Assembly: GCA_017642855.1 (NCBI GenBank)
Contig: JAEPOO010000001.1
Location: forward strand, 1-64,000
Direction of reading: 5' to 3'
Source: Pseudomonadales bacterium
GTDB taxonomy: Bacteria; Pseudomonadota; Gammaproteobacteria; Pseudomonadales; Azotimanducaceae
DNA length: 64,000 nucleotides
Shown in pieces: positions 37,921 through 49,000 of this stretch (position 1 is the stretch's first letter; the number at the start of each line of letters is the position of its first letter). Both the position numbers and the translations under genes were made by a program. Below the pieces are notes generated by a model. It searched no databases and was not told where the DNA came from. It worked only from the letters and a program-made list of their open reading frames with translations.

Positions 37921-39360
37921 TTAATCCAGCTTCGACTTCACGAGGTCATTGACCTGTTGCGGGTTGGCCTTGCCGCCTGTCTCTTTCATGATCTGGCCGA
38001 CGAAGAAACCAAGCAGTTTGGTTTTGCCCGCCTGGTATTGCTCAACCTGCTTGGGATTGTCTGCAATGATCTTGTCGATAACTGGCTCCAGCGCATCAGA
38101 GTCCGAGACTTGAATCAGACCTTCAACCTCGATGTACTCGTCAGCTGAAGATGCCTTGCCTTCCCAAAGGCCGGCGAACACGGTTTTGGCGATTTTGCCG
38201 GAGATGGTTCCGTCTTTGATGCGTCGTATGATCTGTCCGAGATTTTCTGCAGAGACCGGTGATTCTTCGATGGCCAGTTCAGCCCGGTTCAGCGCCGCCA
38301 ATAAATCCCCCCTGACCCAGTTTGCAGAAAGTGTCGGGTCGTCTGTGGCCGAAACACATTCCTCGAAATAGGTTGCCAGACCAAGATCTGATGAGATGAG
38401 GCCGGCATCTTCGTCGGAGAGCTGCCACATTTCGGTGTAGCGTTGCTTTTTTTGTCCCGGCAGCTCCGGCATCCTATCTCTCACCCGGTTGATAAAAGCT
38501 TCATCGATGGTAACCGGCAGCAGATCAGGTTCTGGAAAGTAGCGGTAATCCGTCGCTGTCTCCTTGCTACGCATAGGTCGCGTTTCATTCTTGTCGGGGT
38601 CATAGAGGCGAGTCTCTTGAGCGACACGTCCCCCAGACTCAAGGATTTCACGTTGTCTGGTGATTTCGTGCTTGATGGCCTGCTCTAGAAACCTGAAAGA
38701 GTTGACGTTTTTTGTTTCAGTTCTGGTGCCGTAGGTTTCCTCGCCTCTCTTTCTGAGTGAAACGTTGGCATCACACCGTAGCGATCCTTCAGCCATATTG
38801 CCGTCAGAAACCGAGAGATAAGTCACCAGCTGGTGAATGGTGCGTGCATAGGCAACGGCTTCCTCTGCGCTGCGCATATCAGGCTCAGACACAATTTCCA
38901 GGAGTGGTGTACCGGCTCGGTTCAGATCAATACCAGTCATACCGTGAAAGTCCTCATGCAGGGACTTGCCCGCATCCTCTTCCAAGTGCGCACGGGTTAT
39001 GCGAATCGTTTTTGTCGAGCCATCTTTTAAATTGATGTCGACGCTGCCACCCATAACGATGGGTTCATCCATCTGTGTAATCTGATAACCCTTGGGCAGA
39101 TCCGGATAGAAATAGTTCTTTCTGTCAAAGCATGACCTCTGGCCGATATCCGCGCCAATAGCCAATCCAAAGGAAACAGCTTTTGGAAACACCGCCTCAT
39201 TCACAACAGGCAGGACACCTGGCAATCCGAGGTCGACAGCACTCGCCTGGGTGTTTGGCTGCGCACCGAACGCCGTGCTGGCACCGGAGAAAATCTTTGA
39301 ATCCGTGGACAGCTGTACATGGATTTCGAGGCCAATGACGGTTTCCCACTGCGCACTCAT
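37921..39360 (-). CDS. gatB: Asp/Glu-tRNA amidotransferase subunit B
   Basis: The 479-residue protein is a standard GatB: Ile-Gly-Leu-Glu-Ile-His-Val-Gln-Leu at the N-terminus, Gly-Leu-Pro-Gly-x-Leu-Pro-Val-Val-Asn, the kinase-like core with [17 protein letters not shown], and the C-terminal YqeY-like tail. GatB activates Glu/Asp on mischarged tRNA with ATP and passes it to GatA-derived ammonia. It is last in gatC-gatA-gatB, overlapping gatA by 4 bases. Confidence 0.97.
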   Translation of the reverse strand: MSAQWETVIGLEIHVQLSTDSKIFSGASTAFGAQPNTQASAVDLGLPGVLPVVNEAVFPKAVSFGLAIGADIGQRSCFDRKNYFYPDLPKGYQITQMDEPIVMGGSVDINLKDGSTKTIRITRAHLEEDAGKSLHEDFHGMTGIDLNRAGTPLLEIVSEPDMRSAEEAVAYARTIHQLVTYLSVSDGNMAEGSLRCDANVSLRKRGEETYGTRTETKNVNSFRFLEQAIKHEITRQREILESGGRVAQETRLYDPDKNETRPMRSKETATDYRYFPEPDLLPVTIDEAFINRVRDRMPELPGQKKQRYTEMWQLSDEDAGLISSDLGLATYFEECVSATDDPTLSANWVRGDLLAALNRAELAIEESPVSAENLGQIIRRIKDGTISGKIAKTVFAGLWEGKASSADEYIEVEGLIQVSDSDALEPVIDKIIADNPKQVEQYQAGKTKLLGFFVGQIMKETGGKANPQQVNDLVKSKLD

Positions 39361-40823
39361 GCAGTCTCTCCTTTTTCTGGACGGCGCTTATGCCAGTCGG
39401 TCACCTGTTGGTACTGATGCGCCGTGCGCAAAATATTAGCTTCCTGGAAATAGTTGCCGATCAGCTGCGCGCCAATGGGCATTGCATCTTCCGTACCCGC
39501 AGGCATGGACAGGGCAGGCAATCCGGCCAGATTCGCTGAGATCGTGTAAATGTCCTGCAGGTACATGGCCTTGGCATCGTCCAGCTTGTCTCCCAGAGCG
39601 AAAGCGGGACCCGGCGTGGTTGGGCCAAGGATCATATCGACGGAAGCAAACGCCTCTTCAAAATCCTGCTTGATCAGACGGCGAATCTGCTGGGCTTTTT
39701 TGTAGTAAGCATCATAGTAACCAGCGGATAAGGCGAAGGCGCCAACCATGATTCTGTTTTTAACTTCTCTTCCAAAGCTTTCGCTCCTGGAACGCTTGTA
39801 CAGGTCCTCCAGGTTCTCTGGACCTTCGCAGCGATAGCCGAATCGGACGCCGTCATACCGCGACAGGTTCGCCGAACATTCTGCCGGGGCAATGATGTAG
39901 TAAGCCGGAATCGCCAGGTGGGTATTCGGCAGTGAGATTTCAGAGAAATTGGCACCAAGGGCTTCCAGTGACTGTCTGGTCTGATCAAGAATATCTGCGA
40001 CCGCAGAGTCAACGCCGTCCATAAACTCTGTGCAGATACCGATTTTCAGGCCTGACAGATCAGAAGTCAGGGCGCTGGAGTAGTCCTCCGCCTCGACTGA
40101 CGAAGAAGTTGAGTCGCGATGGTCCTGGCCCGCCATATGGGTTAACAGTAGTGCACAGTCGTCCGCTGAACGAGCCATAGGGCCAGCTTGATCGAGGCTG
40201 GAAGCATAAGCGATCATGCCCCAGCGAGAGACTCTTCCGTAAGTTGGTTTCAAGCCTGTGATGCCGCAGAAAGCAGCCGGTTGCCGAATACTGCCGCCGG
40301 TATCTGTTCCGGTGGCAGCACTGCAAAGTGATGCTGCGACAGCGGCGGCGGAGCCACCTGAAGAACCACCGGGAACGCGATCATGGTTCCAGGGGTTTCG
40401 CACTGGTCCATAGAAGCTTGCTTCATTGGATGAACCCATGGCGAATTCATCCATGTTGGTTTTGCCTAAAGAAACGACACCCGCTTCTTTGAGTTTGCTC
40501 ACCACAGTTGAATCGTAAGGAGAGACGAAGTTATCCAGCATCTTTGAACCAGCGGAGGTTTTCACGCCTTTCTCACAGAAGATGTCCTTGTGCGCGATGG
40601 GTATTCCCAGTAACGGAGCGCTGTCACCGGAAGCGCGACGTTGGTCCGCGAGGTCTGCAGATTCAATCGCCTGCTCACTGGATACGGTGATGTAGGCATT
40701 AATGTCCGAAGCTGACGCGATTTTTTGCAGGTAGGCTTCCGTCAGCTCGCGGGAGGAATATTGGCCCGCTTCGAGGTCTCGTAGCTGTTCCGTCAGCGAA
40801 CGCTCTGTGATGGAATCGCTCAC
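39357..40823 (-). CDS. gatA: Asp/Glu-tRNA amidotransferase subunit A
   Basis: The 488-residue amidase-signature protein has the Ser-cisSer-Lys triad at the usual places: Lys79 (Ala-His-Lys-Asp), Ser154 in the Gly-Gly-Ser-Ser-Gly-Gly-Ser loop, and Ser178 in Thr-Asp-Thr-Gly-Gly-Ser-Ile-Arg. It hydrolyses glutamine and channels ammonia to GatB. The full GatCAB set implies that at least one of Gln-tRNA or Asn-tRNA is made by transamidation here. It overlaps gatC and gatB by 4 bases at each end. Confidence 0.97.
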   Translation of the reverse strand: MSDSITERSLTEQLRDLEAGQYSSRELTEAYLQKIASASDINAYITVSSEQAIESADLADQRRASGDSAPLLGIPIAHKDIFCEKGVKTSAGSKMLDNFVSPYDSTVVSKLKEAGVVSLGKTNMDEFAMGSSNEASFYGPVRNPWNHDRVPGGSSGGSAAAVAASLCSAATGTDTGGSIRQPAAFCGITGLKPTYGRVSRWGMIAYASSLDQAGPMARSADDCALLLTHMAGQDHRDSTSSSVEAEDYSSALTSDLSGLKIGICTEFMDGVDSAVADILDQTRQSLEALGANFSEISLPNTHLAIPAYYIIAPAECSANLSRYDGVRFGYRCEGPENLEDLYKRSRSESFGREVKNRIMVGAFALSAGYYDAYYKKAQQIRRLIKQDFEEAFASVDMILGPTTPGPAFALGDKLDDAKAMYLQDIYTISANLAGLPALSMPAGTEDAMPIGAQLIGNYFQEANILRTAHQYQQVTDWHKRRPEKGETA

Positions 40824-41119
40824 TCGACGACCCTCGGCACAAGATAGAGCCCATCTTCAGTCTCAGGTGCAACGGACTGGTAAAGTTCATGTTGGTCCGA
40901 TTCTGTCACCTCATCGGCTCGCAGACGCTGGGTCGCATCCAGAGGATTGGAAACAGGATTCACGCCGGTTGTATCCACCGACTGCATTTGTTCTGCGAGT
41001 TCCAGAATGGTTTTCATGCCAGCTGTCAGAACCTCCAGGTCGCCTTCAGCAACCTTCAACTGGGCCAGTTCAGCGACGTCTTTAACGACTTCCTCGGTGA
41101 CGGTTACCTCGTCTGCCAC
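40820..41119 (-). CDS. gatC: Asp/Glu-tRNA amidotransferase subunit C
   Basis: I place the start at GTG 41119, preceded on its strand by AGGAG with a 5-base spacer, giving 99 residues as is normal for GatC. The upstream in-frame ATG (41152) would add 11 unconserved residues. The helix Val-Ala-Glu-Leu-Ala-Gln-Leu-Lys-Val and the tail [11 protein letters not shown] are family hallmarks. GatC wraps around GatA and stabilises the GatAB complex. It is first in the operon. Confidence 0.95.
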   Translation of the reverse strand: MADEVTVTEEVVKDVAELAQLKVAEGDLEVLTAGMKTILELAEQMQSVDTTGVNPVSNPLDATQRLRADEVTESDQHELYQSVAPETEDGLYLVPRVVE

Positions 41120-41208
41120 AACAACTCCTGTCTTTCCATGAGTGCTTTCCAATAAGGCGTCGAATGCTAATGAGGTTTCGAAAAATACGCAAACTTATCA
41201 GTGATTTA

Positions 41209-41266
41209 GGGGTCAGGTGTCGCATCCTGACCCATATCCCGAGGAAAATGGAAACATATCCATTTT
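41209..41266. repeat. Double-hairpin, REP-like element upstream of mreB
   Basis: Two perfect inverted repeats lie back to back in the 312-base gap between the gatC and mreB start codons. GGGTCAGG (41210-41217) pairs with CCTGACCC (41226-41233) over an 8-base loop. AAAATGGA (41245-41252) pairs with TCCATTTT (41259-41266) over a 6-base loop. The first, with its TTAGGGGTCAGG entry, resembles the ends of REP/RAYT-type elements. The rest of the gap is AT-rich and must hold the promoters of gatCAB and mreB; a TATAAA at 41307-41312 is a possible mreB -10 without a convincing -35. Confidence 0.5.
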
Positions 41267-41431
41267 TCAGGGGGCGGAAGGCGCCAAAAAGTGACTGGAG
41301 TGCCTGTATAAAACTCACCCTAAATGATAGAGTTACGATAGTTTTTGAATCTAAAAGTTAAGGTCAAAATGACCGCAGTTCTACCCATCCTACCTGCTTC
41401 CGAAGCGGCGACGTCGCGAGGTATTTTCTAG

Positions 41432-42472
<1,041 letters not shown>

Positions 42473-42548
42473 TCAGCGCCTCTCCGCCAGTTGCGGAAGC
42501 CTTTCCGATTTGGTGTTTAACTTCTGATCAAAAACAGGAGGTAACCCA

Positions 42549-43427
42549 ATTAAAGCCCTGTTCCTAGAAGAAACAACGATCGGCTACAAGATGGCGGGAT
42601 TCGCCGCGCTCTCGGTTCTGCTGATGTTTGTGGATCATGTGACGGACTGGCTAGATAAATCCCGTGCGGCCATGACCGTGGCTGTGACACCTGTTGTGGT
42701 TATCGCCGACTTGCCGAACCGCAGCGCTCGCGGTCTTACAGAAATGCTGAGCTCCCGCGATGATCTTCGACGCAGGATCACGGAGCTTGAAAGCGAACTC
42801 ACCCTCTTCAAAGTCAAAACAGAAAAGATGGCGGCGCTTGCCGCTGAGAACAACCGCCTGCGGGATTTGCTTGGTTCCGCGGCAAAACTCCAGGACAACG
42901 TTCTGGTTGCGGAACTCATTGGTGTGAATCCGGATCCTGAAGAGCAGGAAGTTGTGATCGACAAAGGCCTGGTGGACGATGTTTTTGTCGGTCAGCCGGT
43001 GCTTGATTCGCGCGGCCTTATGGGACAAGTGGTTGAGGTCAGCCGATATACCAGCCGAGTACTGCTCATCAGTGACCAGGAACATTCAGTCCCGGTACAG
43101 GTCCTCAGAAGTAACCTGCGACTGATCGCCCAGGGGACTGGTATCGACCAGAAACTTGAGCTTCAGCACGTCAACTCCACGGCGGATATCCGTGTTGGGG
43201 ATCAGATTCTTTCCTCCGGTCTCGGCAATCGTTTCCCTGTGGGTTATCCGGTAGGCGTTGTCGACCAGGTTGTCTTTGAGCCTGGCAAACCATTTGCCGA
43301 GGTGGCCGCATCTCCTACTGCACAGTTGGATCGTTCGCGTCATGTTCTTCTGGTCTTCACAGAAAGCAGAACACCTGAAGCGACGGCTTTTAATTCTGGC
43401 GGATCGGATGGAAACAGTGGCAGATAA
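42549..43427 (+). CDS. mreC: Rod-shape protein MreC, probable AUU start
   Basis: The protein has an N-terminal membrane anchor, a coiled coil (residues ~70-115, Arg-Arg-Arg-Ile-Thr-Glu-Leu-Glu), and the two beta-barrel domains with Val-Ile-Asp-Lys-Gly, Gly-Gln-Pro-Val, Thr-Ser-Arg-Val-Leu-Leu-Ile-Ser and Gly-Tyr-Pro-Val-Gly-Val-Val. MreC links MreB to the cell-wall synthases in the periplasm. The first ATG in frame is at 42591, but it has no good ribosome binding site and cuts the conserved N-terminus. An ATT at 42549 lies 7 bases after GGAGG (42537-42541), and translation from it gives Met-Lys-Ala-Leu-Phe, matching the Met-Lys-Pro-Ile-Phe start of E. coli MreC. I therefore annotate the ATT start (292 residues); with ATG 42591 it would be 278. 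Confidence 0.85.
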   Translation: MKALFLEETTIGYKMAGFAALSVLLMFVDHVTDWLDKSRAAMTVAVTPVVVIADLPNRSARGLTEMLSSRDDLRRRITELESELTLFKVKTEKMAALAAENNRLRDLLGSAAKLQDNVLVAELIGVNPDPEEQEVVIDKGLVDDVFVGQPVLDSRGLMGQVVEVSRYTSRVLLISDQEHSVPVQVLRSNLRLIAQGTGIDQKLELQHVNSTADIRVGDQILSSGLGNRFPVGYPVGVVDQVVFEPGKPFAEVAASPTAQLDRSRHVLLVFTESRTPEATAFNSGGSDGNSGR

Positions 43428-43917
43428 CGGGTTGGGTGGCATGACGATTATCGTCGCGACGTTGCTTGTGGGGATGGTGTTTGCGGTGCTACCGCTTCCC
43501 GATTTTGTTCCCGCTGAACTTGGTTTCCTTCGACCTGATTGGGTTGCCATGGTTCTGGTGTATTGGCTGATTGCCTTGCCTCACCGCGTTGGTATCGTCG
43601 TTGCCTGGGTCACCGGTCTCTTGGTCGATGTACTGCTCGGCAGTTTGCTTGGTCAACATGCGCTTGCTTATGTCGCGATCGCATACATTGCGCTTAATCT
43701 CTATCAAAGACTGCGGATGTTCACTGTTTGGCAACAGGCTCTGGTGTTGTTCGCGCTACTTGGGTTGAACCAACTGATTAATTTTTGGGTTGAAAGCATT
43801 GCCGGGGATGCACACTGGCGCATGTGGTACCTGTTACCGGCCCTGGCCGGTGCGTTTCTCTGGCCCTGGGTATTTCTGTTTCTCCGTGCCGTCAGACGAC
43901 GATTGGTGGTGATGTGA
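43408..43917 (+). CDS. mreD: Rod-shape protein MreD
   Basis: From ATG 43408 (GTG 43417 is an alternative) the protein has 169 residues with five or six transmembrane helices and the Pro-Asp-Trp-Val-Ala-Met-Val-Leu-Val-Tyr-Trp segment typical of MreD, plus Gly-Leu-Leu-Val-Asp-Val-Leu-Leu-Gly-Ser-Leu-Leu-Gly-Gln-His. It is an inner-membrane partner of MreC in the elongasome. It starts 20 bases before the end of mreC. The open frame extends further 5' inside mreC, but that part is out of family. Confidence 0.93.
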   Translation: METVADNGLGGMTIIVATLLVGMVFAVLPLPDFVPAELGFLRPDWVAMVLVYWLIALPHRVGIVVAWVTGLLVDVLLGSLLGQHALAYVAIAYIALNLYQRLRMFTVWQQALVLFALLGLNQLINFWVESIAGDAHWRMWYLLPALAGAFLWPWVFLFLRAVRRRLVVM

Positions 43918-44549
43918 GTACTACACTCATCCTTGCCAGCGGATCACCTCGCCGACGGCAATTGCTGACACAGCTGGGAATAAGTTTCGATGTGATGGTG
44001 TCTGATATAGACGAAACGCCGCAGCCAGGGGAATCGCCGAGAGCTTATGTTGAAAGGCTCTCGCTGGAAAAAGCGTCGAGTGTCGCCGATCGCTTGGACG
44101 TGGATGATTCCGTCATTCTTGCTGCAGACACAACGGTGGTTCTTGAAGGGAACATACTGGGGAAACCGGAATCCAAAGAACATGGGATCGAGATGTTGAT
44201 GGGATTGTCGGGGACGACACATCGGGTTTTAACCGGGGTCTGCGCCACGTCGACTCAGCAGGCAACAGCTGAAACTCTGTCCGTTGAGACTCAAGTCCGG
44301 TTTAAAGAGCTGACTCTCAAAGAAGCCGAGTGGTATTGGGATACCGGTGAGCCCAAAGACAAAGCAGGCGGCTACGGTTTGCAGGGTATTGGTGCCGCTT
44401 TCGTGGTAACCCTGGATGGGAGTTACAGCAACGTAATCGGGTTACCGCTGAGCGAAACCGTAGACTTGCTTCGAGCGGCTGGCGTCCGCTGTCTTGAGGT
44501 AAGCGACCGACAAGAATTTCAAGTAGATGTAAGGCAGTCGAATGGCTGA
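43914..44549 (+). CDS. maf: Maf/YhdE nucleotide pyrophosphatase
   Basis: The GTG start at 43914 overlaps the mreD stop and leads straight into Leu-Ile-Leu-Ala-Ser-Gly-Ser-Pro-Arg-Arg, the Maf signature. The 211-residue protein also has Ile-Leu-Ala-Ala-Asp-Thr-Thr-Val and Lys-Asp-Lys-Ala-Gly-Gly-Tyr-Gly-Leu-Gln-Gly. Maf proteins of the YhdE branch hydrolyse dTTP, UTP and modified pyrimidine nucleotides and influence septation. The position between mreD and rng is conserved in E. coli and Pseudomonas. Confidence 0.95.
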   Translation: MSTTLILASGSPRRRQLLTQLGISFDVMVSDIDETPQPGESPRAYVERLSLEKASSVADRLDVDDSVILAADTTVVLEGNILGKPESKEHGIEMLMGLSGTTHRVLTGVCATSTQQATAETLSVETQVRFKELTLKEAEWYWDTGEPKDKAGGYGLQGIGAAFVVTLDGSYSNVIGLPLSETVDLLRAAGVRCLEVSDRQEFQVDVRQSNG

Positions 44550-46029
44550 AGAAATTTTTATCAATGTGGCTCGTAGTGAAACGCGTGTTGGTGTCATAGA
44601 ACAGGGCTTGTTGCAGGAGGTTTTCATCGAGCGGGGAGATGCCCCAAGTTCGGTAGGCAATATGTACAAAGGCAAAGTGGTTCGAATATTGCCGGGTATG
44701 CAGAGCGCTTTTCTTGATATTGGCCAGCAGAAAGCGGCGTTCATGCATGTCACGGACCTGATTGATGGCCACGAGGTATTTGACAGATCGCCAAAAGAAG
44801 AGCACCCAGCGATCAAAGATCTCTTGCACGATGGTCAGGAACTCATGGTGCAGGTGACGAAAGAACCTATTGGTACTAAGGGAGCTCGTATCACGAGCAA
44901 TATGTCTCTGGCCAGCCGATACCTGGTTTATCTACCCGGAAGTACACACATTGGTATATCTCAGAAGATTGAAGGTGAAGAAGAGCGAGGGAGATTGAAA
45001 GCCATCCTAGAATCCATCTCACAGGGAGACGAGGGTTTCATCGTAAGAACCGCTGCGGAACATGCCAGTGAAGAAGATATCTTCAAAGACGCCGGTTACC
45101 TGAGAACGAAATGGCAGTCTGTGCGTGAGGAGAGCAAAGGCGTGAAAAGTCCGAGCCTGGTGTTTGAAGACCTGCCGCTGCCGCTCAGAGTGATGCGTGA
45201 CATCATCAATAGCGAGACCACCAGCATCCGAGTCGATGATCAGGAGACCCACGGCATCATGCAAAGATTTCTGACGGACTATATCCCTGAAAAAGTTGCT
45301 TGCCTCAATATGGCTGAAGTCGGTGAAAATCTATTCGACCTTCACCAGTTGGATGATCAGATAGAAGCTGCCCTTGATCGAAAAGTGCCGCTTAAGTCCG
45401 GGGGCTATCTGATTGTTGATCAGACTGAAGCTATGACGACTATTGACGTAAATACTGGAGCGTTTGTTGGCAGGAAAGATCTGGAGGAGACGATTTACCG
45501 GACAAACCTCGAAGCGGCAGCGGCGATACCCAGACAGCTGCGTCTTCGAAACATTGGCGGTATTGTCATCATCGATTTCATCGACATGATCAATGACGAA
45601 CACAAGAGACAGGTGCTGCGAATGCTTGAGAAGGGTCAGGCGTCGGATCGGGTGAAGTGCAATATCACGCAGATTTCTGAGCTTGGTCTTGTGGAGATGA
45701 CGCGAAAAAGATCTTACGGCAGCCTTCGAAAAATGATGTGTGAGCCCTGTGAAGTGTGTGGCGGTAGAGGCTTCATCAAATCTGCTGAGTCCGTTTGCCT
45801 GGAGATCTTCAAAGAAATTCAGAGAATGGCGGAACAGGTTGCGGGCAAACAGTGTCTCGTTATGGCCTCTCAAACCGTCGTCGACCGTTTGATCGATGAG
45901 CAGGCAGATAACGTACGTGAGCTTGCTCGATTACTGGAAACGTCTATCGCTTATCAGGTAGAGCCCGGTTACACGCAGGAGCAATACGATATTGTTGTTT
46001 CAATTGCCGAACGGGCCCAGGCAAGATAA
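44542..46029 (+). CDS. rng: Ribonuclease G
   Basis: The 495-residue protein has the RNase E/G layout: N-terminal S1 domain (residues ~40-125), DNase I-like catalytic domain with Asp302 in Ile-Asp-Val-Asn-Thr-Gly and Asp348 in Asp-Phe-Ile-Asp-Met, and a Zn-link with Cys403 and Cys406 (Pro-Cys-Glu-Val-Cys). Length and lack of a disordered C-terminal half separate it from RNase E. It matures the 5' end of 16S rRNA and degrades some mRNAs. It overlaps maf by 8 bases. Confidence 0.96.
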   Translation: MAEEIFINVARSETRVGVIEQGLLQEVFIERGDAPSSVGNMYKGKVVRILPGMQSAFLDIGQQKAAFMHVTDLIDGHEVFDRSPKEEHPAIKDLLHDGQELMVQVTKEPIGTKGARITSNMSLASRYLVYLPGSTHIGISQKIEGEEERGRLKAILESISQGDEGFIVRTAAEHASEEDIFKDAGYLRTKWQSVREESKGVKSPSLVFEDLPLPLRVMRDIINSETTSIRVDDQETHGIMQRFLTDYIPEKVACLNMAEVGENLFDLHQLDDQIEAALDRKVPLKSGGYLIVDQTEAMTTIDVNTGAFVGRKDLEETIYRTNLEAAAAIPRQLRLRNIGGIVIIDFIDMINDEHKRQVLRMLEKGQASDRVKCNITQISELGLVEMTRKRSYGSLRKMMCEPCEVCGGRGFIKSAESVCLEIFKEIQRMAEQVAGKQCLVMASQTVVDRLIDEQADNVRELARLLETSIAYQVEPGYTQEQYDIVVSIAERAQAR

Positions 46030-49000
46030 GTGATCTCTCGAATCACACGGGGATTCTTATGGGGTGCCTGGTGGTGTGTCCTTCTTGCGTTGGTGTTGGC
46101 TGCGCTCTACCTGTCGCTAGGCCGTCTGGCCGCGTTGTCAGCGGCGAGCTACCAGGAACGAATAGAGCAGTTCCTTCAAGATAATGGCCTGCAATACGTC
46201 AAGATTGGCGAATTGAGTGGCGGCTGGCGGGTTCATGATCCAAGTCTGGATATCATTGATCTTGTCATTCAGTCGAACGGTGAGCCAGCCGTTGAAATAT
46301 CTCGTTTAACCTTGCGCCTGAGTTCGCTGCGCAGCCTGCTTAATCAGAAACCCATCGTTAAGGAGATAGACATCTCCGGATTGCGATTGACGATTGAGCG
46401 TGATGATGAGCGATTATGGGTTCGTGGTTTTGAAGACGGAGGGGGTGGGTTTGATCTCGAGTATATGCTGGATTCTGTCCCGTACCTTGAGAGGTTCAAA
46501 TTGGACGATATTGAAATTGATCTCGTCGGCCCCACAAGAACGGTTCAATTGGTGTCTGAGCCCGACGCCCCCTGGATGATCAGCGCCGAGGACAAGCTAA
46601 AACGGCTCGAGTTGCCTCTGCTGCTGGAGCGAAGGTTACCGAATGGCTCTGAGCGATCTACAAGAATCAGCGTTGCTGGTTACTATGAGGGTGATATCCG
46701 AGACTCATCCTTCCACGCGGAAATATTTTTAGATATGCCGCAGATCGAACTCGAAGACTTTCTGCCGACAATTAGACTGGGCGACAAGCAACTGAGTTCC
46801 GCGATCCTGGATAGCCAGATCTGGATGGACTTTGAACCTAATAGAGTAGATGTGATTGGGCAGATTGCTCTTCGCGATGTTCGAGTTGCAGATGGCGTGA
46901 AAGGTCTGGATGAACTGACAGGCTCGTTTCGATTCTCGGGTACTGAATTAACGGAAGGTGTTGTCGCTTTCCCTGAGTTGCGATTGTCCAGTGATGACTA
47001 TGAGTTCAAACTCGATCATGTTGATGTCGCATTGGATCTTTCAGGCACCAACCGCATTGCCGGAAGAGTGAGTCATCTTGATGTGGAAGGCATCACCTCG
47101 TTGCTGGTGGTTCTTGCTGAGCGTGGGCTGGTGCCGGCGCGGTTAGGCAACGCGCTATCTGCGGTTTCTCCTGAGGGAAAGCTCGAGGACATTCTATTTC
47201 TCACCGATCTCGAAAACGATCGTCCCAAGCTTGTGAGTCGCCTAAGTGATTTCTCGATGGATGCCTTCCGAGGTGTGCCAGAGATCAATACTGTTCAGGG
47301 GTTTATTTCTGCGGAACCTGACCGGGGTTATCTCGATATTGATAACGATGCTTTCGAGATGAATTTCACGAATCTGTTCTCGGAAGCGTGGCAGTTTGAT
47401 TCTGGTCGTGGTCGCATCGCCTACCGGCTTGAGGATGGCAGCTTCAAGGTGGCCAGCGGTTTGATCGAGCTTGTACATGGAGATCTGTCGGCGTACGGGA
47501 AGCTTGCGCTGAATTTGCCTGGTGCTGCTGCGCAGCACACCTGGGGGCTAACGATTGGCCTGCAGAATGCGGAATTGTTGCAGGCTTATCGATACATTCC
47601 CAACACCATACCTGATGACCTTCGGGGGTGGTTGAAAAGCGCCATCATCGACGGCACCGCGGATGAGAGCGGCATAACGATACACGGTGCGCTTGCCAGA
47701 AGTGTTCCAATCAGTAGGAAGTCTCACGACCTGTTCTTCACGGTTGAAGACACCATCATGATCTACGATCCCAATTGGCCGGAGATCAGCGATATGTCAG
47801 GCACGGTTCATGTGAGTAGTTACTTTGTGCAGGCAGATGGTGTGACGGGTCGGGTCTATGACAGCGAAGTAACGGATGCCAGTGTCTTTGTGCCAATCAG
47901 CGCCGACAACGAGGCAAACACGATTCTGGTCAGCGCACATGCCGTCGGACCCTTTTCCGATGGCATTAGAACCCTGAATGAAACGCCTCTTTCAGACATT
48001 ACCTCTGAAATGGCGGAGTTCTGGAGTGGCACCGGTGAAATTTCATCTAATCTGTCGCTCGATGTGCCGGTTGGTGCACGTTCAGGGGAAGAAGTTGTCG
48101 TCGACCTGAGTGTTGATCTCAATGGAAACGATCTGGATATGTCTGACTTTGATCTGTTTGTCGACGGGCTGAGCGGAAATATGACCTATCGAAATGGAGA
48201 CGGTCTGCAGTCAACTGCGTTTACTGGATCAATTTTTAATGAGCCAGTGATCGGGAACATTCAAACCTCTGTCAATGGTCGTAGCGGTGAGGTGGTCGTT
48301 TCTGTCGAAGGGCACGTGGCGGCCTCGGATCTCCACAGCTGGTCAGGCCAACTGCTATTGTCTCGCGCCAGTGGTCGCATGGCCTATCTTGCCGAAGTAC
48401 ATGTGCCGTATGGGGGCGAGAGAGATGAAATTTTTGTCGAAGCAACCACGGACCTCGTGGGTGTGACCGTTGATCTGCCGGAGCCACTGGCGAAAGTCGA
48501 CCCGAGTTCAGTACACGAACTTCAGTATGTGCAAACGTTTACGGATGAGGGTTTTCGAATTTCTGCGCAACTCGATGATGATTTGAAGGCATCTCTGAAG
48601 ATTTTTGGTGGTCTCGTGGTTGGTGGTCGTATTCACTTTGGCCGTGAACCCTTTGGTGCGGTGACTTACGACGCCATTCGCATGACAGGTCACTTGCCGA
48701 ATTTGTCCTTCGAGGACTGGACGACGACGACCGATGAGTTTGCCTCCATGACCGACGTATCGTTGGAAGATGAGATTTCCGAGCACGTAGCGTCGGTGAT
48801 GTTGAGCATTGATGAGTTTATGGTTTTCGATCTCTCTCTGGAGAATGTCGACATTGTGATGACTCGCGAAGATGCTCACTGGAAAGCCTACCTGCAGAAC
48901 GACATGCTAGACGGGGAGGTTCGCATTCTGGATGAAGATTCGCTGCCTCTGGAAATTCACTTGAGTCGACTGAGCTTCGAAGGGGAAGGAGAGGAAGCTG

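Noticed and set aside
41307..41312. TATAAA as a firm mreB promoter
   Set aside because: No acceptable -35 hexamer lies 16-18 bases upstream, so I mention it only as a possibility.
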